DNA of 6,471 bases from Candidatus Elarobacter sp. GTDB lineage: Bacteria > Vulcanimicrobiota > Vulcanimicrobiia > Vulcanimicrobiales > Vulcanimicrobiaceae. Within the stretch, counting starts at the first letter, position 1; each line of letters starts with the position of its first letter. The notes beneath the pieces were generated by a model. It saw nothing but the letters and a program-made list of their open reading frames with translations, made no database searches and was not told where the DNA came from. Shown piece after piece: positions 5,627-6,471 of the stretch. The position numbers were made by a program, and so were the translations under genes. Location of the stretch: assembly GCA_030150085.1 (NCBI GenBank), contig JASLGJ010000377.1, positions 1-6,471 on the forward strand. The letters run 5' to 3'.

Positions 5627-6471
5627 ACGAGCTGACCGCGGCCGCGCTGGACGAGCTGCGGATCGAGAGCCACGACGGCATCGCGCTGCGCGTGTACCGC
5701 TCGGCGCCCGATCCCGCCAAGCCGGCGCTGCTGATCGTGCTGCCGGCCACCACCACGGTCGCGCTGATCGGCGCGGCGGCCGACCGCCTCGCGCGCAGCT
5801 TCAACGTGATCACCTGGGAGACCAGGCTCGTCCACGATCCCGTTCCGGCCGGCGACGAGGCGAGTGCCATGTCGCTGCAGGCCAACGTCGCCGACTTGGA
5901 GAGCGTGTTCCGCTACTTCGAGCTCTCGCGCGCGTACCTGATCGGCTACTGCACCGGCGCGCCGGTCGCGCTCCACGCCGCCGGGCGCCACCCCGGCTGG
6001 TTTCCCAAGCTGGCGCTGGTCGCGGGCTCGTACTTCACCCAGCCCGGGGAGTGCGAGCTGACCCAGCACGAGCGCGACATCCTCAAGATCATGCCGCACA
6101 TCGCGGCCGACGAGAAGAACGCCGCGGCGCTCTCGAAGACCTTCGTGTACCTGCGCGACTCGGGCAAGCTGCAGGGCGACGCGTTCGCGCTGGAGACCTA
6201 TCGCCCGTTCTACGAAGGCCGCTCGCTGTACCGGCTGGGCCTGCTGGTCGACGACCTGATCCGCCACGGCTCGCGCCCGGCCGCGCGCGCGGTCGCGGTG
6301 CCGGCGCTGGTCGCGGCGGGCCGGGACGACACGCAGACGCACTACGCCAGCTCCGTGCTGCTCCGCTCCGAGCTGCGCGACGCCGAGCTGTACCTCGACG
6401 ACGGCGACCACTACGCGTTCTGCCGCGGCGAGGCGCTGCTCATGGAGCGCATCGCCCGCTTCTTCGGCGAG
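5623..6471 (+). CDS. Alpha/beta hydrolase with cysteine nucleophile, thioesterase-like (C-terminus off the right edge)
   Basis: The visible 283 residues look like a nearly complete alpha/beta-hydrolase domain. Residues 35-42 (ALLIVLPA) are an early core strand. The nucleophile elbow is LIGYCTGAP, with Cys110 at the place of the usual serine (GxSxG). Asp235 or Asp236 in AAGRDD is the likely acid, and His263 in DDGDHY the likely base, giving a Cys-Asp-His triad. Cysteine elbows are known in dienelactone hydrolases, PHA synthases and some thioesterases or acyltransferases. Next to a carrier protein, a role in releasing, transferring or proof-reading its acyl thioester is the best inference, not shown. 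The GTG start is chosen for the GTGA overlap with the carrier gene; only a weak GCGAG precedes it. Residues 155-220 form a helical lid-like insert. No signal peptide, so cytoplasmic. The stop codon is outside the window. Confidence 0.88.
   Translation, partial: MNELTAAALDELRIESHDGIALRVYRSAPDPAKPALLIVLPATTTVALIGAAADRLARSFNVITWETRLVHDPVPAGDEASAMSLQANVADLESVFRYFELSRAYLIGYCTGAPVALHAAGRHPGWFPKLALVAGSYFTQPGECELTQHERDILKIMPHIAADEKNAAALSKTFVYLRDSGKLQGDAFALETYRPFYEGRSLYRLGLLVDDLIRHGSRPAARAVAVPALVAAGRDDTQTHYASSVLLRSELRDAELYLDDGDHYAFCRGEALLMERIARFFGE

Overview
The window is GC-rich, bacterial and compactly coded. It has GTG and TTG start codons, GTGA stop/start overlaps, two N-terminal lipobox signal peptides, and a zinc-type bL31 gene next to prfA. 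The lineage cannot be fixed from this sequence alone. A high-GC phylum rich in S53-type (sedolisin) lipoproteins, such as Eremiobacterota/Vulcanimicrobiota, would fit, but that is a guess. I see no mobile element, CRISPR array, tRNA or rRNA.

Left part (1-3731). A minus-strand gene runs off the left edge. It starts at TTG behind a good GAGGAG ribosome binding site and encodes a signal peptide followed by a proline-rich linker. Divergent from it, across about 134 bp holding a strong hairpin and two copies of the dyad CGTT-C-AACG, lies a two-gene operon for exported lipoproteins. The first is a Thr/Ala-rich lipoprotein of unknown function. The second, translationally coupled through a GTGA overlap, is a complete S53 (sedolisin/kumamolisin) serine-carboxyl peptidase with propeptide, Glu/Asp/Asp/Ser catalytic set, calcium site and five closely spaced cysteine pairs.

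Middle part (3732-5383). A GC-rich hairpin and an extended -10 promoter precede rpmE (ribosomal protein bL31). That promoter would give an almost leaderless mRNA. The rpmE gene ends in UAG. It is followed by a textbook intrinsic terminator whose T-run stops seven bases before the ATG of prfA (release factor 1). RF1 is the factor that reads UAG, so this layout could be an autoregulatory attenuator, but this is untested. prfA ends with its own hairpin. The frequent downstream partner prmC is absent.

Right part (5384-6471). A free-standing peptidyl/acyl carrier protein and an alpha/beta hydrolase overlap by GTGA. The hydrolase has a cysteine (GYCTG) where most family members have serine, and it runs off the right edge. 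These two look like the first genes of a carrier-protein-dependent biosynthetic operon, whose product cannot be told from here.
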